A DNA stretch of 64,000 bases from the NCBI GenBank assembly GCA_023432805.1, contig JAEYUG010000052.1, positions 1 to 64,000 on the forward strand. The letters are read 5' to 3'. A program made the translations under genes and the position numbers. The first letter of the stretch is position 1. Each line of letters opens with the position of its first letter. The notes under the pieces were generated by a model. It was not told where the DNA came from, searched no databases, and saw only the letters and a list, made by a program, of their open reading frames with translations. Of this stretch, positions 17,629 to 26,518 are shown in pieces. This stretch comes from Bacteroidota bacterium (GTDB lineage: Bacteria > Bacteroidota > Ignavibacteria > SZUA-365).

Positions 17629-18456
17629 ATGGCAAAAACGGTCGATCTGCACAGTCACACGCATTACTCCGATGGAGCCCATGCACCCGCCGAGCTGGTG
17701 CGTCGTGCGCATGCCGCAGGCATCGATGTCCTGTCGATCACCGATCATGACAGTGTGGATGCGTGGGACGAGGCCGTCGAGGCGGGACGGAGCGTCGGGA
17801 TGGAGATTGTACCCGGTGTCGAGCTGAGTGCAACGCTCGGCCGAAAGGATGTGCACATCCTCGGCTACATGTTCGACCCCCACAACAGGGAATTCCGGGA
17901 TATCCTGACATTGCTCAAGCGCGAGCGCCGTCTGCGCGCCGAACGCATCGTCGAGAAGCTGCATACCCTGAAGCTGCCGCTGTCATTCGACAGCGTACTG
18001 GCGTATGCCGGCTTCGGTGCGATCGGGCGTCCCCACATCGCCGCCGCCCTCGTCGATAACGGATACACGACGACCTACGCCGAGGCCTTTGTGACGTTGA
18101 TCGGCGACTCATGTCCCGCGTTCGAACCGAAGTACCGCATCGCGCCGGAGCATGCGGTCGAGATGATCGCCAACGCCGGTGGTGTGTCGATTCTCGCGCA
18201 CCCCGGCTGGTCGTTGACCGAGGACGAGCTGCTGCAGCTGATTCGCGCAGGCATCGATGGCATCGAGGTCGTCCATCCCGCACACGATGAATCGCGGCGG
18301 GCCTACTACCGCGGCATCACGTCGACGTATTTCCTGCTCGAGACTGGGGGCTCCGATTTCCATGGCGGCAAACGGGATGATGATGCGAACTTGGGAACCT
18401 ACACCGTCACGAACGCGGCAGTTGATGCGATGAAACGCCGCCTGTTCATACAGTAA
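17629..18456 (+). CDS. PHP-domain phosphoesterase (RNase AM / TrpH family)
   Basis: A 275-residue PHP metal-dependent phosphoesterase. Metal-binding motifs appear in the expected order: DLHSHTHYSDG, SITDHDSVD, VPGVELSA, VHILGYM, LAHPGW and GGSDFHG. The YciV/RNase AM family hydrolyses 3',5'-nucleoside bisphosphates or short RNA 5' ends, and this protein has the family's length and insertion domain. ATG 17629 directly precedes the first motif; an upstream ATG (17602) is less likely. A TATTTTTA box at 17534-17541 could be a promoter -7 element, but no TTG stands at the right distance. Confidence 0.85.
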   Translation: MAKTVDLHSHTHYSDGAHAPAELVRRAHAAGIDVLSITDHDSVDAWDEAVEAGRSVGMEIVPGVELSATLGRKDVHILGYMFDPHNREFRDILTLLKRERRLRAERIVEKLHTLKLPLSFDSVLAYAGFGAIGRPHIAAALVDNGYTTTYAEAFVTLIGDSCPAFEPKYRIAPEHAVEMIANAGGVSILAHPGWSLTEDELLQLIRAGIDGIEVVHPAHDESRRAYYRGITSTYFLLETGGSDFHGGKRDDDANLGTYTVTNAAVDAMKRRLFIQ

Positions 18457-18472
18457 CCTTCAAGGACTTCAC

Positions 18473-18952
18473 ATGTCGTTCACTCCCATTCAGGGCGATC
18501 TTCACGCCGGGTCCGCCCGTTACGCCATCGTGGCCAGCCGCTTCAACGATATCATCACGCGCCGGCTGATCGACGGCGCCATCGACTGCCTCGAGCGCCA
18601 CGGCGCTGCAGCATCGCAATATGACGTCTACTTGTGTCCCGGCTCCTTCGAGTTGCCGATGGTGACCGCGCGCGTCCTTGCTGCGGGAGGATACGATGCG
18701 GTCATTGCCCTCGGTGCCGTGATTCGCGGCGACACGCCGCACTTCGACTACATCGCGGCCGAGGTGACCAAGGGCATCGCCCAGTTGTCGTTGCAGTATG
18801 GAACGCCCGTTGCGTTCGGCGTCCTGACGACGGATTCGATGGATCAGGCGCTCGAGCGTGCCGGTCTCAAGCACGGCAACAAGGGCTGGGAAGCCGCGCT
18901 CACCGCCATCGAAATGGTCAACCTGTACGCCCGGATCCCAGCGGCACAATGA
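18473..18952 (+). CDS. ribH: 6,7-dimethyl-8-ribityllumazine synthase
   Basis: A 159-residue lumazine synthase that condenses 3,4-dihydroxybutanone 4-phosphate with the ribitylamino-pyrimidine, the penultimate step of riboflavin synthesis. Diagnostic motifs are CPGSFELP, GAVIRGDTPHFDYI with the catalytic His, GVLTTD and the C-terminal KHGNKGWEAA. It lies 16 bases after the PHP gene and overlaps the start of the PorZ-like gene by four bases. No other rib gene is nearby, and no FMN riboswitch was recognised upstream. Confidence 0.96.
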   Translation: MSFTPIQGDLHAGSARYAIVASRFNDIITRRLIDGAIDCLERHGAAASQYDVYLCPGSFELPMVTARVLAAGGYDAVIALGAVIRGDTPHFDYIAAEVTKGIAQLSLQYGTPVAFGVLTTDSMDQALERAGLKHGNKGWEAALTAIEMVNLYARIPAAQ

Positions 18953-21264
18953 TGTCCTGCTGCCGGAGATACCTGCGTCTCACGTCGCCGGCGCTCACAT
19001 CGCCGGCGCTCACGCTCTGTGGTCTGCTGCTTTCCACGCTTGCACTGCAGGCGCAGATCGGCGCCTGGCACTCGCACACGAGCATGCGCGAGATCCGGGA
19101 TCTCGCGGCCGATGGCGCGGTGGTCTGGGCCGCGACCAGCGGGGGAGTTTTTTGCCATACACGCACGACCGGGAGCTTCGAGACGTTCACGAACATCGAA
19201 GGTCTTTCATCCATCGACATCACATCCATCGGTGTGGATGCGACGGAAGGGACGGTCATCGCCGGCACGGCGACGGGCATGCTCAATGTGCGGAGAAACG
19301 AAGGCGAATGGTACAAGGTCTATGACATCGCGCGCCTGACCTCCGTGCAGAAGCGTGGGATCACCGTGCTGCGCGCCTTCGAGCGGAAGTACTACGTCGG
19401 CACCGATTTCGGCCTCACCGTGTACGATCCGATCCGGAACGAGTTCGGCGGCACGTTCATCAAGTTCGGTGCGCTGCCGTCGCAGAGCGGGGTCACCGAT
19501 GTGCTCGTCGAGGGTGACAGCATCTGGCTCGCCACGACGGCCGGTGTTGCCGTGGCAGACCGGCGCACCGCGAATCTGCAGGAGCCTGGAAGCTGGCGCA
19601 GTTATGCAGAGTCCGACGGGCTTCCCTCCGGCAGCCTCACGTCGATCGCGCGTCTGGGTGGCTCCATCATGGTCGGCAGCACGGCGGGTATCTATGCGCT
19701 CGACGGTGAGCGGTGGAATCATGTCGGGGGAGCGGCGGGAACGACTTCCATCTCGCGCATGAAGATGACCGCGGCAGGGCTGATTGTGATGAATCCCAAC
19801 GTGGTCTTCCTCTATCGTTCGCGTCAGGATGCGGGCGGGGAATTTACACCCTATCTCGTGCCACCAGACTACCCTGCGCAGGGGAAGTTCTCCGGCATGG
19901 TCATCCTGCCGAACGATACGATGCTGTTCGGCACGCAACTCGGACTCGGTGCCGTCCGTGAGGGTCGATGGACCTTCAGTCATCCCGATGGACCCGCAAC
20001 GAACAAGGTGCAGTCGCTTGCAGTCGACGAGGCGGGGCGTGTCTGGGTGGCAACGGGTGGCGATCCTTCAGGTGCCGGTACGTACAGGTATGACGGAAGT
20101 ACGTGGACGAACTTCACGCGGGCATCACATCCCGCCGCGATCACAAACGACAACGTGTATTCGATTGCTCCAGGCCGCGACGGAGATGTCTGGCTGGCGA
20201 CCTGGGGCGGCGGTGTGATTCGCTGCGCTGCAGGCGACGTGTTCACGACATTCAACGATTCGACATTCGGGTTTCCTGGTACAGGTGGAAACCGCGGCTA
20301 CAATGCGGTGAACAATGTTGCGATGGACGGCCAGGGTCAGCTGTGGTTCACCCACATCGGCGCCAACAATTCGATCGGACTGAGCAGACGTGCGACGAGC
20401 GGGACATGGACATTCTACGCGTTTCCTTCTTCGAACTACACCGAGGTTGCGAGCCTCGCCGTCGACCAGTACGGAAAGAAATGGCTCGCGGTATCGCGCA
20501 GTGCGCGAACATTGATCTCCTTCAGTGAAGCGTTGATTCCCACAACGGGCAGCGGATGGGGTGAGCGTCTCGATACGAATGACCCATCGTTCATCAATGT
20601 GGAGGGCAATCTCATCCGCAGCCTGGCCACCGACACCTACGGATCGCTGTGGATCGGCACGGAGGTCGGGTTGCGGTCGATCTACGATCCCCGTTCGATC
20701 AAGCCCGTGCAGCGGCTCTGCTATACGACGATCTGCAATATCGAAGGTCAGTCGATCAACGCGATCGCCGTGGATGCCGTGAACAACAAATGGCTCGGCA
20801 CAAACAACGGTGTGTTTGTGCTCGGTCCTGACGGTGCATCGATCATCGCGCAGTACAACACCGACAACAGTCTGCTGCTCGACAATGTCGTCCGCTCGAT
20901 CGTCGTGCATCCCGGCACGGGTGAGGCATGGATCGGAACGGCGAAGGGACTATCGAGCTTTGGAACGCCGTACGTGAGGCCCGATGGAGTGGCGCGTGAT
21001 CTTCACGTTTCCCCGAATCCCTTCCATCCGGAATCGGACAAGCAGGTCCAGATTGACGGACTCCCCGAGGCAGCCGCACTGAAGATCTTCACGCTGGCTG
21101 GAGATGTAGTGGCCGACGTGCCGTCGCCTGGTGGGCGCATCGGGTTCTGGGACGGACGCGACAGCAAGGGCGTCTACGTCGCAAGCGGCGTGTATGTCGT
21201 TGCAGCGGCCAATGCCGACGGTTCACAAGTGTCCCTCGGAAAGATCGCGGTGGTCAGACGGTAG
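18949..21264 (+). CDS. porZ: PorZ-like double beta-propeller protein with T9SS C-terminal sorting domain
   Basis: A 771-residue protein: signal peptide (to about residue 37, ending LQA|Q), then many regulator-propeller blades (for example DLAADGAVVWAATSGGVF, AVDEAGRVWVATGG, ATDTYGSLWIGTEVGLRS) and a last domain of about 85 residues with the type A T9SS sorting signature (VSPNPF ... LKIFTLAGD ... GVYVASGVYVV). PorZ, the surface component of the type IX secretion attachment complex that handles anionic LPS, has the same length, the same two-propeller-plus-CTD layout and a similar opening (QIGxWxS). The family name is inferred from architecture; a generic T9SS cargo propeller is the alternative. 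Start ATG overlaps the ribH stop. Confidence 0.65.
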   Translation: MMSCCRRYLRLTSPALTSPALTLCGLLLSTLALQAQIGAWHSHTSMREIRDLAADGAVVWAATSGGVFCHTRTTGSFETFTNIEGLSSIDITSIGVDATEGTVIAGTATGMLNVRRNEGEWYKVYDIARLTSVQKRGITVLRAFERKYYVGTDFGLTVYDPIRNEFGGTFIKFGALPSQSGVTDVLVEGDSIWLATTAGVAVADRRTANLQEPGSWRSYAESDGLPSGSLTSIARLGGSIMVGSTAGIYALDGERWNHVGGAAGTTSISRMKMTAAGLIVMNPNVVFLYRSRQDAGGEFTPYLVPPDYPAQGKFSGMVILPNDTMLFGTQLGLGAVREGRWTFSHPDGPATNKVQSLAVDEAGRVWVATGGDPSGAGTYRYDGSTWTNFTRASHPAAITNDNVYSIAPGRDGDVWLATWGGGVIRCAAGDVFTTFNDSTFGFPGTGGNRGYNAVNNVAMDGQGQLWFTHIGANNSIGLSRRATSGTWTFYAFPSSNYTEVASLAVDQYGKKWLAVSRSARTLISFSEALIPTTGSGWGERLDTNDPSFINVEGNLIRSLATDTYGSLWIGTEVGLRSIYDPRSIKPVQRLCYTTICNIEGQSINAIAVDAVNNKWLGTNNGVFVLGPDGASIIAQYNTDNSLLLDNVVRSIVVHPGTGEAWIGTAKGLSSFGTPYVRPDGVARDLHVSPNPFHPESDKQVQIDGLPEAAALKIFTLAGDVVADVPSPGGRIGFWDGRDSKGVYVASGVYVVAAANADGSQVSLGKIAVVRR
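18979..19008 (+). repeat. 15-bp tandem duplication inside a signal peptide
   Basis: CTCACGTCGCCGGCG (18979-18993) is followed directly by CTCACATCGCCGGCG (18994-19008) and the beginning of a third unit. It encodes LTSPA-LTSPA-LTL in the signal peptide of the PorZ-like protein. One mismatch separates the two copies. Confidence 0.85.
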
Positions 21265-21291
21265 GGCTCCCTCGGCACCAGAGACTGAACC

Positions 21292-21325
21292 GGAAGGCTC
21301 AGCGTCGTGAGGCGTTGAGCCTTCC
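21292..21325. terminator. Shared hairpin between convergent genes
   Basis: A 13-bp stem with one G-T pair (21292-21304 with 21313-21325) and an 8-base loop starts 28 bases after the PorZ-like stop and overlaps the stop codon of the convergent flavoprotein gene. No clear T tract follows on either strand, so a bidirectional terminator is plausible but unproven. Confidence 0.55.
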
Positions 21326-22702
21326 GCGCAGACGCTCGGCACAGACGAGCAGGGGTTCGCGCAGAGGAGCGAGCTTCGGTGTGTACATGAAATCCATCTC
21401 CAGAAATGCATCGACCGTCATGCGTTGATGGATGGCCATCGCCACGACATTCGCGCGCTGCGCAGCATGTTCGGCTGCGACGACGATCCCACCGACCAGG
21501 CGTCCCGCGCGCCGTTCCGCCGTCAGACCTGCGATCAACGACCGCGCATCCGGCATGAACGGGACGCGCGTCGACCCAACGATCGAGGCATGCACGACGT
21601 CGATCCCTGCGCGCGCGCATTCTTCGACCGAACAACCCGCCTGCGCGAACTCATGTCCGAACACCGTCACCGCCGAAAGCGGCACCGTACCCTTGAACGT
21701 CGCTGAGCCCCCTGCGGCATTTTCGCCCGCCACCCGTCCCGCACGCGCGGCCAACGAGGCGAAGGGCATCAGTTGCGTGCGGCCCGTGACAAGGTTGAGC
21801 ACCTCCGTGCAGTCCCCTGCTGCGTGGATACCATCGATGCTCGTCATCTGCCGTGCGTCGGTGAGGATGCCACCGTCGCGCCCGATGCGGATGCCCGCCT
21901 CGCGCGCCAGTCCGCTGCGCGGCTCGATGCCAACGGCGACCACGACCAGATCCGTCTCGATGATGTCGTCGTCGGTGCGCAGTGCGTGCACGGCATCGTT
22001 GCGCGTGTGCACCTGCGTGATGGTGGTGGATGGAAGGAAGCGGATGCCGCGTTCGGCGAGTAGTGTCACAAGCAGTGCCCGCGCCTCTGCGTCCATTGCC
22101 GGCAGCGGCTCTGCGGAAGCCGCCAGTACCGTGACCTCCAGTGCGCGCGATGCCAGTGCCTCGGCGACCTCGATGCCGATGTACCCAGCGCCCACGACCG
22201 TCGCGCGACGGGGTGCGGTGGTCGTCAGACAGGCGAGCATCCTGCGCGCATCCTCGAGGGACTTGAGCGTGAAGACGTTCGAGCAGGAGGGAGGGAAGAC
22301 TGGGAGCGTGCGCGCGCGTGCACCGGTGGCGAGGATGAGACGGTCGTAGGGCTCCGTGCGAAGGGACTTCGTGGCGAGGTCGCGTACTTCGAGCCGGCGC
22401 TGCGCGGGATGGATCGCGGTGACCTGGTGTCCGGTCAGCACGCGGACGCGCTTCTCCCGTTCGAGGGATTCCGGTGTATGGACGACGAGGTGATTCGCCT
22501 CCGCCACCTCGCCTGAAAGCAGGTAGGGAAGTTCGCAGACGCCGTAGCTGATATCGTACCCCATTTCGAGCATGATTACGTCCGCATTCGGATGCACGCG
22601 CGCGGCCTTTGCGGCGGCAGCTGGTCCCGCAGCCGTTCCCCCCACGACGACAATGCGCCGGGCAGGTGCGGTGGGGTGCGGGTGTGCAGGGACGAAGGGC
22701 AT
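21299..22702 (-). CDS. CoA-disulfide reductase / NADH oxidase family flavoprotein
   Basis: A 467-residue FAD- and NAD(P)H-binding enzyme of the pyridine nucleotide-disulfide oxidoreductase family. The N-terminal FAD fold (VVVGGTAAG), the single redox cysteine Cys56 in GVCELPYLLSG, the second dinucleotide fold (VVGAGYIGIEVAE), the AAGDC motif and the C-terminal dimerisation domain are all present. A lone active-site Cys with an S-Y-G-V-C-E-L-P-Y context is typical of CoA-disulfide reductases, NADH oxidases and related sulfur enzymes; the substrate cannot be fixed from sequence. Start ATG 22702 sits just before the FAD fold; further in-frame starts reach 22825 but add unconserved sequence. It is monocistronic and divergent from cmk. 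Confidence 0.82.
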   Translation of the reverse strand: MPFVPAHPHPTAPARRIVVVGGTAAGPAAAAKAARVHPNADVIMLEMGYDISYGVCELPYLLSGEVAEANHLVVHTPESLEREKRVRVLTGHQVTAIHPAQRRLEVRDLATKSLRTEPYDRLILATGARARTLPVFPPSCSNVFTLKSLEDARRMLACLTTTAPRRATVVGAGYIGIEVAEALASRALEVTVLAASAEPLPAMDAEARALLVTLLAERGIRFLPSTTITQVHTRNDAVHALRTDDDIIETDLVVVAVGIEPRSGLAREAGIRIGRDGGILTDARQMTSIDGIHAAGDCTEVLNLVTGRTQLMPFASLAARAGRVAGENAAGGSATFKGTVPLSAVTVFGHEFAQAGCSVEECARAGIDVVHASIVGSTRVPFMPDARSLIAGLTAERRAGRLVGGIVVAAEHAAQRANVVAMAIHQRMTVDAFLEMDFMYTPKLAPLREPLLVCAERLRGRLNASRR

Positions 22703-22894
22703 GGGCGGCGACAGGGGGATTCCGATGGATCTGCAAAAGTACCATGACCGCGCGCCCCGGCCAAACGTTCCTGCCATGTCCCATCCCTCCGACGGCATTC
22801 CTCCGTCACGACTGCTGTATCCCACCGCGTGTCGGCACCGGGTTCGGCAGGGGAGGGAATCCGGATGCCGTGACTCCGTTGCGCCCTCGTTTTA

Positions 22895-22926
22895 TTTGAT
22901 TGCAACGACTTAACGGACTATATTTC
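22895..22926 (+). promoter_or_regulatory. Promoter of the cmk-ispH unit, giving a nearly leaderless mRNA
   Basis: TTTG at 22895-22898, exactly 20 bases, then TATATTTC at 22919-22926. The transcript would begin about five to eight bases further on, that is at or next to the cmk ATG at 22933, leaving no room for a ribosome site. Confidence 0.62.
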
Positions 22927-22932
22927 GAGTCT

Positions 22933-23649
22933 ATGATTTCCGAATCAGTGCAAACTCCGTTCATTGTTGCGATCGATGGTCCTGCCGGCAGTGGCAAGAC
23001 CACGACCGCTCGCGAACTCGCGCGGTTGCTCGACTTCGTGTATATCGATACGGGAGCGATGTACAGGGCCGTGGCGCTGGCGTCACGCGAGCGCGGGTTG
23101 ACGGCGGATGATCGGACGGAGATCTGCGCGATGCTTCCTGAGCTTGAGATCCGCATGGAGTCTCTCGAGGGAGTTCAGCGCACGCTGCTGGACGGTCGAG
23201 ACGTGGAGGCAGAGATCCGCACGCAGGAGATCGCGCGTGCCGCAAGCGACATCAGTGCGATTGCGTGCGTGCGTGAGGCTATGGTGGATCTGCAGCGCTC
23301 TGCAGCATTGGGCGCAGCGGGTGCAATTCTTGAAGGACGTGATATCGGAACCGTGGTGTTTCCCAAGGCACCGTGCAAGATTTTTCTGGTTGCCGACGTT
23401 CATACGCGCGCGCTGCGCCGTCAGCGGCAGCTGGCTGAATCCGGGACGGTCAGCGCACTGGAGGTGATCGAACGCGAGATTGCCGAGCGCGATCGAAACG
23501 ATGCAGCACGTGATCATTCTCCGCTGCGCAAGGCGGCGGATGCGATCGAGGTGGAAACGACAAATACCACGATCGACGAACAGGTGATGATGATTCTGAC
23601 CCTGGTGCGCAAGCGCCTGGAGTCCGTGCAGAAAGGAATGCAGTCATGA
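22933..23649 (+). CDS. cmk: Cytidylate kinase
   Basis: A 238-residue CMP/dCMP kinase. The P-loop GPAGSGKTTTAREL is at residues 14-27, followed by YIDTGAMYRAVAL (CMP-binding region), GRDIGTVVFP and the lid region with paired arginines. The start ATG at 22933 lies immediately after the predicted promoter, and no Shine-Dalgarno sequence can fit. The end overlaps ispH by four bases (ATGA). The cmk-ispH-rpsA order combines the common cmk/rpsA pairing with ispH in between. Confidence 0.95.
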   Translation: MISESVQTPFIVAIDGPAGSGKTTTARELARLLDFVYIDTGAMYRAVALASRERGLTADDRTEICAMLPELEIRMESLEGVQRTLLDGRDVEAEIRTQEIARAASDISAIACVREAMVDLQRSAALGAAGAILEGRDIGTVVFPKAPCKIFLVADVHTRALRRQRQLAESGTVSALEVIEREIAERDRNDAARDHSPLRKAADAIEVETTNTTIDEQVMMILTLVRKRLESVQKGMQS

Positions 23650-24539
23650 TCGTTTCCATCGACAAGTCGGCGGGTTTCTGCTGGGGCGTCGTGCGCACGA
23701 TCGAAATCGCAGAGCAGGAGATGCTCGCCGGGCGCCGTCTGGTGTCCCTCGGCGACATCATCCACAATCCCAAGGAAATCGAGCGGCTCGACGAGATGGG
23801 TATGCGCACGATCGCGCATGAGGATCTCGAGAGCCTGCCCTCGGACACGCGCGTGCTGATTCGCGCGCATGGCGAGCCGCCGTCGACCTACCGTGCCGCT
23901 GTGGCGCGCGGGCTGCAACTCGTCGATGCGACCTGTCCCGTTGTGACGAAGCTGCAGGAGCGCATCCGCCGTTTCTACGACGACGGGTATCAGGTCGTGA
24001 TCTTCGGCAAGAAGGACCACGCCGAAGTGATCGGTCTTCGCGGCGTGTGTCATGACGACTGCATTGTCGTCAAGAATCTCGACGAGGCGCAGGGCACAGT
24101 CGATCTTTCGCGCAAGACCGTGCTCTTCTCGCAGACGACGATGGACAAGCCCATGTTCGGCGAGATCCGCGCATGGATGCAGCAGCGTGTCAGGGAACTC
24201 ATCGTGGATTCGGCCGAGGCTGTTGCCACGGAGTTCCATGCCAAGGACACCATCTGCGGACAGGTGTCCGGTCGCGAGCAGAGACTGCGCGAATTCGCCT
24301 CGCAGAACGACGTCATGGTGTTCATCGCCGGCAGGAAGAGTTCGAACGGCAAGGTTCTGTTCGACATCTGCCGCGATGCGAATCCCAGCACGTATTTCAT
24401 CGAAGACATCTCGGAGATCGACACCGCATGGTTTGAAGGTGCTGAGCGCGTCGGCATCAGCGGTGCAACGAGCACGCCGCACTGGCTCATGCTCATGACC
24501 ATGGATGCGATACTCCGCATGACATCAGAAGACATTTGA
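23646..24539 (+). CDS. ispH: 4-hydroxy-3-methylbut-2-enyl diphosphate reductase
   Basis: A 297-residue IspH (LytB), the iron-sulfur enzyme making IPP and DMAPP in the last step of the MEP isoprenoid pathway. The three cluster-binding cysteines are Cys12 (SAGFCWGV), Cys97 (DATCPVV) and Cys204 (DTICGQVSGRE). The usual GASTP motif appears as GATSTPHWL near the C terminus. It implies that the MEP pathway supplies the prenyl synthase at 8261-9241. Translation is coupled to cmk through an ATGA overlap. Confidence 0.95.
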   Translation: MIVSIDKSAGFCWGVVRTIEIAEQEMLAGRRLVSLGDIIHNPKEIERLDEMGMRTIAHEDLESLPSDTRVLIRAHGEPPSTYRAAVARGLQLVDATCPVVTKLQERIRRFYDDGYQVVIFGKKDHAEVIGLRGVCHDDCIVVKNLDEAQGTVDLSRKTVLFSQTTMDKPMFGEIRAWMQQRVRELIVDSAEAVATEFHAKDTICGQVSGREQRLREFASQNDVMVFIAGRKSSNGKVLFDICRDANPSTYFIEDISEIDTAWFEGAERVGISGATSTPHWLMLMTMDAILRMTSEDI

Positions 24540-24663
24540 TCGCCACCCTCAACCCATCATGTACCACCTATCACATCATTCACGCTTCAGCACGGACGGA
24601 ACGCGCACCTGGTGGCAGGCACGCTCTGCACGTCTTGAAGACATGTTGAACCAAGGAGACTGA

Positions 24664-26427
24664 ATGTCACAAGATCCAGCCGTCTCTCCGGCGGCCGACA
24701 CACCAGCCATGCAGACCTTCGGCACGCTCGTCGAGAAGTTTGAGTACGCGCCTGCTGAATTCGACAAGATGCGCTCGATGTATGAAACCACCCTGGGCAC
24801 GCTCAAAAAGGGTGAGATCATCCAGGGCCGCATCATCCACCTGACCAAGGACTATGTCACCATCGACATCGGCTTCAAGTCCGAAGGCATGGTGCCCGTC
24901 GAGGAGTTTACGAATGCCTCCGACCTGAAGGTCGGCGACATGGTCGAAGTGTTTCTGGAGTCGGTCGAAAACAAGGACGGCAATGTCATCCTTTCCCGCA
25001 AGCGCGCAGATTTCGTGCGCATCTGGGAGAAGATCCAGGGCGCGTTCGACAACCTCGACATTCTGCAGGGTCGTTGCATCCGTCGTATCAAAGGTGGTAT
25101 TGTCATGGACCTGATGGGCATCGATGCGTTCCTTCCAGGATCGCAGATCGATATTCGTCCCGTTCGTGATTTCGATGCCTACCTCGGCAAGACCCTCGAC
25201 GTGCGCGTCGTGAAGATCAACCAGCAGGCAGAGAACATCGTCGTGAGCCGCAAGGCGATCATTGAAGAGCAGATCGCCGGTCAGCGCAAGGCCATTCTCG
25301 ACTCGCTCGAGAAGGGACAGATTCTCGAAGGCATCGTCAAGGCGATTGCCGACTTCGGCGTGTTCATCGACCTCGGCGGTGTGGACGGACTCGTGCACAT
25401 CACTGATCTGTCGTGGGGCCGTGTCAACCATCCCACCGAAATCGTCAAGCTCGATCAGACGGTCAACGTCGTCGTGCTCGACTTCGATGCGGAAAAGAAG
25501 CGCATCTCCCTTGGTATGAAGCAGCTGATGCCGCATCCCTGGGAGAACATCGAGAACAAGTATCCGATAGGAACGAAGGTGCGCGGCAAGGTCGTGTCCC
25601 TGGCCGATTACGGCGCATTCATCGAAATCGAGAAGGGCATCGAAGGCCTGATCCACATTTCGGAAATGAGCTGGACCCAGCACATCAAGCACCCGTCACA
25701 GGTCGTCTCGATGGGGCAGATGGTGGATGCGGTCATCCTCAATCTCGATGTACAGGACAAGAAGATCTCGCTCGGCATGAAGCAGCTCGAGCCGGATCCG
25801 TGGTCCAATCTCATTGCCAAGTATCCGGTCGGCACCCGCCACACTGGAACCGTGCGCAACCTGACGAACTTCGGCGTATTTGTCGAACTCGAACCGGGCG
25901 TGGATGGTCTGGTGCACATATCAGACCTGTCGTGGACGAAGAAGATTCGTCATCCTGGAGAAATCGTCAAGAAGGGCGAGAAGATCGATGTCGTGATTCT
26001 CGGAGTCGATGTCGATCAGCGACGCATCTCTCTTGGCCATAAGCAGGTGATGGATAATCCTTGGGACGGCTTCGAGCGGATGTACAGCGTGACGAGCGAT
26101 ACCGAGGGCAAGATCGTCCGCATTATCGAGAAGGGCGTGATCGTCGAGCTCCCCGCGAGCGTCGATGGTTTCGTTCCCAGCTCCCAGCTCGCGACCAAGC
26201 AGGTGAAGAACATCCCCGAATCCTTCAAGGAAGGTGATGCACTGCCCCTGCGCGTGATCGAGTTCGACAAGGAAAACAAGAAAATCGTGCTGTCCGTGGT
26301 CGAGTACTTCAAGGGCCGCGATCAGGAAACCATCGACGCGTACCTTGCGTCGCACGGTTTGTTGAACGCGCCTGCGGCGGAAACCACCGATGTACGGCCC
26401 GAGGATCTGAATTTCGACGATCTGTAA
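24664..26427 (+). CDS. rpsA: Ribosomal protein S1
   Basis: A 587-residue S1 with six consecutive S1 (OB-fold) RNA-binding domains, the full complement for gram-negative S1 that helps 30S subunits bind and unfold mRNA. Repeats are recognisable from phrases such as GFKSEGMVPVEEF, LGGVDGLVHITDLSWG, EKGIEGLIHISEMSW and EPGVDGLVHISDLSW. The first two domains are the divergent ribosome-binding ones. AAGGAG lies six bases before the ATG. The 124-base gap after ispH holds no convincing promoter, so it may be read through from cmk. A strong terminator follows at 26451. Confidence 0.97.
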   Translation: MSQDPAVSPAADTPAMQTFGTLVEKFEYAPAEFDKMRSMYETTLGTLKKGEIIQGRIIHLTKDYVTIDIGFKSEGMVPVEEFTNASDLKVGDMVEVFLESVENKDGNVILSRKRADFVRIWEKIQGAFDNLDILQGRCIRRIKGGIVMDLMGIDAFLPGSQIDIRPVRDFDAYLGKTLDVRVVKINQQAENIVVSRKAIIEEQIAGQRKAILDSLEKGQILEGIVKAIADFGVFIDLGGVDGLVHITDLSWGRVNHPTEIVKLDQTVNVVVLDFDAEKKRISLGMKQLMPHPWENIENKYPIGTKVRGKVVSLADYGAFIEIEKGIEGLIHISEMSWTQHIKHPSQVVSMGQMVDAVILNLDVQDKKISLGMKQLEPDPWSNLIAKYPVGTRHTGTVRNLTNFGVFVELEPGVDGLVHISDLSWTKKIRHPGEIVKKGEKIDVVILGVDVDQRRISLGHKQVMDNPWDGFERMYSVTSDTEGKIVRIIEKGVIVELPASVDGFVPSSQLATKQVKNIPESFKEGDALPLRVIEFDKENKKIVLSVVEYFKGRDQETIDAYLASHGLLNAPAAETTDVRPEDLNFDDL

Positions 26428-26450
26428 GTTCTCGTGTTGTGTATCGAGAG

Positions 26451-26484
26451 AGAGTTGGGTACGGATGGGTACCCGACTCTTTTT
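26451..26484 (+). terminator. Rho-independent terminator of rpsA
   Basis: A 12-bp stem with one G-T pair (26451-26462 with 26469-26480), a 6-base loop and a T5 run at 26480-26484. It lies 24 bases after the rpsA stop. Confidence 0.88.
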
Positions 26485-26518
26485 CGTTTGTCACCTCTCC
26501 ACATGTTCATGGATCCGC

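Noticed and set aside
21432..22349. 305-codon plus-strand frame opposite the CoA-disulfide-reductase-like gene
   Set aside because: Ser/Arg/Ala-rich shadow of the minus-strand gene, which has clear FAD and NAD motifs.
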